Assembly (NCBI RefSeq): GCF_001648775.1
Contig: NZ_LVEJ01000010.1
Location: 558,001 to 622,000, forward strand
Length of the DNA: 64,000 bases
Origin: Pseudomonas fluorescens
Lineage (GTDB): Bacteria > Pseudomonadota > Gammaproteobacteria > Pseudomonadales > Pseudomonadaceae
Direction of reading: 5' to 3'
Shown: positions 62,363 to 64,000 of the stretch, piece after piece
Layout: every line of letters starts with the position of its first letter
Numbering within the stretch: the first letter of the stretch is position 1
Program-made: the position numbers and the translations under genes
The notes under the pieces: generated by a model
Database searches by the model: none
Told to the model about the DNA's origin: nothing
What the model saw: only the letters and a program-made list of their open reading frames with translations

Positions 62363-62935
62363 ATGGACCTCGAAAAAATCAGCGGACGCCTTGAATTCCT
62401 GCGTGAAGCAGAAAGGCTCAAGGACGTCCTCAGAAGCGCACACACCTCGAATGGCCGCACCGAAAGCACCGCCGAACACAGCTGGCGCCTGTGCCTGATG
62501 GCGATGGTTTTCGCCGATGAACTGGTCGGACTCGACCTGCTGAAAGTGCTGAAGATGTGCGTGATTCACGACTTGGGCGAAGCGATCAATGGCGACATCC
62601 CGGCAGTCGATCAGGCCGCGTTCCCCGACAAGGCTGAGCAGGAGCGTAACGACCTTCTGCTGCTCACCCGCTCGCTTGATGAGACGCTGAGAAACGAGAT
62701 TCTCGCGTTGTGGGACGACTACGAACATGCCCGGTCTGCCGAATCCAAAGCGGTCAAGGCACTGGATAAGCTGGAAACCCTGTTGCAACACACTCAGGGC
62801 CAGAACCCGGCGGACTTCGACTACCGCTTCAATCTGACCTACGGTGAGAAGCACACCGGTGCTGCACCGATTTTCGCTGCACTGCGCGCCCTCATTGATC
62901 AGGACACTCAGGCAAGAATTCAACAAGCGAAGTGA
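62363..62935 (+). CDS. HD-domain phosphohydrolase, YfbR/HDDC2 type
   Basis: 190 residues. The HD motif appears as TAEHSWRLCLMAM, CVIHDLGEAINGDIP and a later Asp (KALDKLETLLQ). The metal ligands H, HD and D are in place. HDDC2/YfbR proteins are 5'-deoxynucleotidases. The frame is clean, but the ribosome site is weak. Confidence 0.88.
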   Translation: MDLEKISGRLEFLREAERLKDVLRSAHTSNGRTESTAEHSWRLCLMAMVFADELVGLDLLKVLKMCVIHDLGEAINGDIPAVDQAAFPDKAEQERNDLLLLTRSLDETLRNEILALWDDYEHARSAESKAVKALDKLETLLQHTQGQNPADFDYRFNLTYGEKHTGAAPIFAALRALIDQDTQARIQQAK

Positions 62936-63140
62936 ACTCGTCGCGTCCGGCATAGCCCGCGCCCCGGCGAACAATACGATCAACGCTCACCTTCAAGGAT
63001 TGGCCGGCTTACAAAACCACATCTGTTGATGCTGGTCTTTGATGCCTTGAGTGCGTATAACCTCGCCGTTTCGTCTACCCTGAGTTTGCGCCTCACGTCG
63101 CCACTTCAGCCCTTTTGACGCTCACGAAACGGAGAATTCC

Positions 63141-64000
63141 ATGCTCAAACGAACCCTGGCACTGACCGCCGGCCTGGCCCTGTCCTTTTCTGCGCTGGTA
63201 ACTCACGCCGCCGACGTTCTGCGCGTCAGCGCGATTCCCGATGAAGCACCGACCGAGTTGCTGCGCAAGTTCGAACCGTTGGGCGCTTATCTGGAACAGC
63301 AATTGGGCATGAAGGTGCAGTTCGTGCCAGTAGCCGACTACCCGGCGGTGGTTGAAGCACTGGCCACCGATCGCCTCGACATGGCCTGGCTCGGTGGTTT
63401 CACCTTCGTTCAGGCACGCTTGAAAACCGACGCGACCACGCCGGTCATTCCGTTGGTGCAACGCGAACAGGATGCGCAGTTCACCAGTAAATTCATCACC
63501 GCCGACCCGAATGTGCACAGCCTCGCCGACCTGAAAGGCAAGACCTTCGCCTTCGGTTCGGTGTCGTCGACTTCCGGCAGCCTGATGCCACGTTACTTCA
63601 TGCTGAAAAACGACAACATCAAACCTGAAGCGTATTTCAGTCGCGTCGCCTACTCCGGCGCGCACGACGCCACCGTGGCGTGGGTGCAGGCCGGCAAGGT
63701 CGACGCCGGTGTGCTGAACGCCAGCGTCTGGCAAAAACTGGTCGACGCCGGCAAGGTCGACACCAACAAGGTCAAAGTCTTCGCCACCACCCCGACCTAC
63801 TTCGATTACAACTGGACCGTGCGCGGCACCCTCGACCCGGCACTGGCGGCGAAAATCAAGAAAGCCTTCCTTGATCTGGACCCGGCCAACCCTGAGCAGA
63901 AGAAGATTCTTGATCTGCAAGCCGCCAGCCGTTTCATCGACACCAAGCCCGAGAACTACAAGGGCATCGAGGAAGCCGCCCGCGCCGCCGAACTGCTGAA
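63141..64000 (+). CDS. ABC substrate-binding protein, phosphonate/selenate type, 3' end outside window
   Basis: 286 residues before the window ends; no stop is reached. Signal peptide 1-23 ends THAAD. LRVSAIPDEAPTELLRKFEPLGAYLEQQLGMKVQFVPVADY and MAWLGGFTFVQAR follow PhnD-like proteins, and the form resembles those annotated in pseudomonads as putative selenate-binding. GGAGA precedes ATG. Permease and ATPase genes are expected beyond base 64000. The bases 62936-63140 before it show no gene. Confidence 0.85.
   Translation, partial: MLKRTLALTAGLALSFSALVTHAADVLRVSAIPDEAPTELLRKFEPLGAYLEQQLGMKVQFVPVADYPAVVEALATDRLDMAWLGGFTFVQARLKTDATTPVIPLVQREQDAQFTSKFITADPNVHSLADLKGKTFAFGSVSSTSGSLMPRYFMLKNDNIKPEAYFSRVAYSGAHDATVAWVQAGKVDAGVLNASVWQKLVDAGKVDTNKVKVFATTPTYFDYNWTVRGTLDPALAAKIKKAFLDLDPANPEQKKILDLQAASRFIDTKPENYKGIEEAARAAELL

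Noticed and set aside
1-64000. CRISPR array
   Set aside because: The regular repeats are REP pairs and CCCTCACCC blocks at scattered sites; no evenly spaced direct repeats or cas genes occur.

Overview
The window is chromosomal DNA of a Pseudomonas, most likely of the P. fluorescens group. The evidence is the nine paired REP elements of the GTGGGAGCGAGC(T/C)TGCTCGCGA type, the high GC content, an orphan cbb3 oxidase subunit, an aguAB agmatine operon and several small DUF6124-type genes known mainly from pseudomonads. There is no integrase, intact insertion sequence, CRISPR array or phage module. The variable parts are single genes and repeats placed between conserved metabolic genes.

Layout. 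1-4.5 kb: end of a MoxR-associated operon (DUF4381, two von Willebrand A proteins, BatD), with REP pairs inserted in frame in two of the genes. 4.5-13.2 kb: periplasmic HAD phosphatase, exported arylsulfatase, a membrane/spermidine-synthase fusion, a DUF3313 lipoprotein and an eight-haem TPR cytochrome. 13.2-18.9 kb: repeat block, unknown membrane protein, DUF934 protein and CysI-type sulfite reductase, divergent from an orphan ccoN with a small CcoQ-like partner. 19-24.9 kb: racemase, acetyltransferase, a DUF6124 gene with a long conserved leader, a large Ig-like protein preceded by a lux-box-like palindrome, and a LysR regulator. 25-34 kb: one long minus-strand operon in which a Phd/transposase-domain fusion protein precedes a TpsB/FhaC transporter, a DUF2341-LamG-ExbB fusion, ExbD, TonB, a porin, a coiled-coil protein, a YbjN protein and a parvulin. 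34.3-37.4 kb: an exported set of cytochrome c, FAD oxidase and PLP enzyme. 37.7-44.5 kb: GapN-like dehydrogenase, a YiaW/YiaV/FUSC efflux set, an EamA exporter with an Lrp regulator, a small lipoprotein and YccA. 44.5-51.1 kb: tRNA-Ser, an avidin-family protein, small ORFs, cupin, LysR, GST, RidA, RlhA and tRNA-Gln. 51.4-53.7 kb: alpha/beta hydrolase and two more DUF6124 genes with the second copy of the conserved leader. 53.9-61.2 kb: agmatine/putrescine operon (aguA, aguB, polyamine-binding protein, exported agmatine deiminase) with GlxA-type and LysR regulators. 61.2-64 kb: RidA, an HTH protein, an HD hydrolase and the start of a selenate/phosphonate-type binding protein gene.

The observations most worth following are: (i) the TonB-ExbBD operon built around a two-partner-secretion pore and a sugar-binding-like ExbB fusion, led by a Phd/transposase hybrid; (ii) the roughly 270-nt leader found twice upstream of DUF6124 genes, with compensatory changes in two hairpins; (iii) a G-tract frameshift in one DUF6124 gene; (iv) an avidin homologue that keeps most biotin ligands; (v) a GapN-type dehydrogenase lacking the catalytic glutamate. 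All functional statements rest on reading the sequence and on recalled family knowledge; no database search was run.
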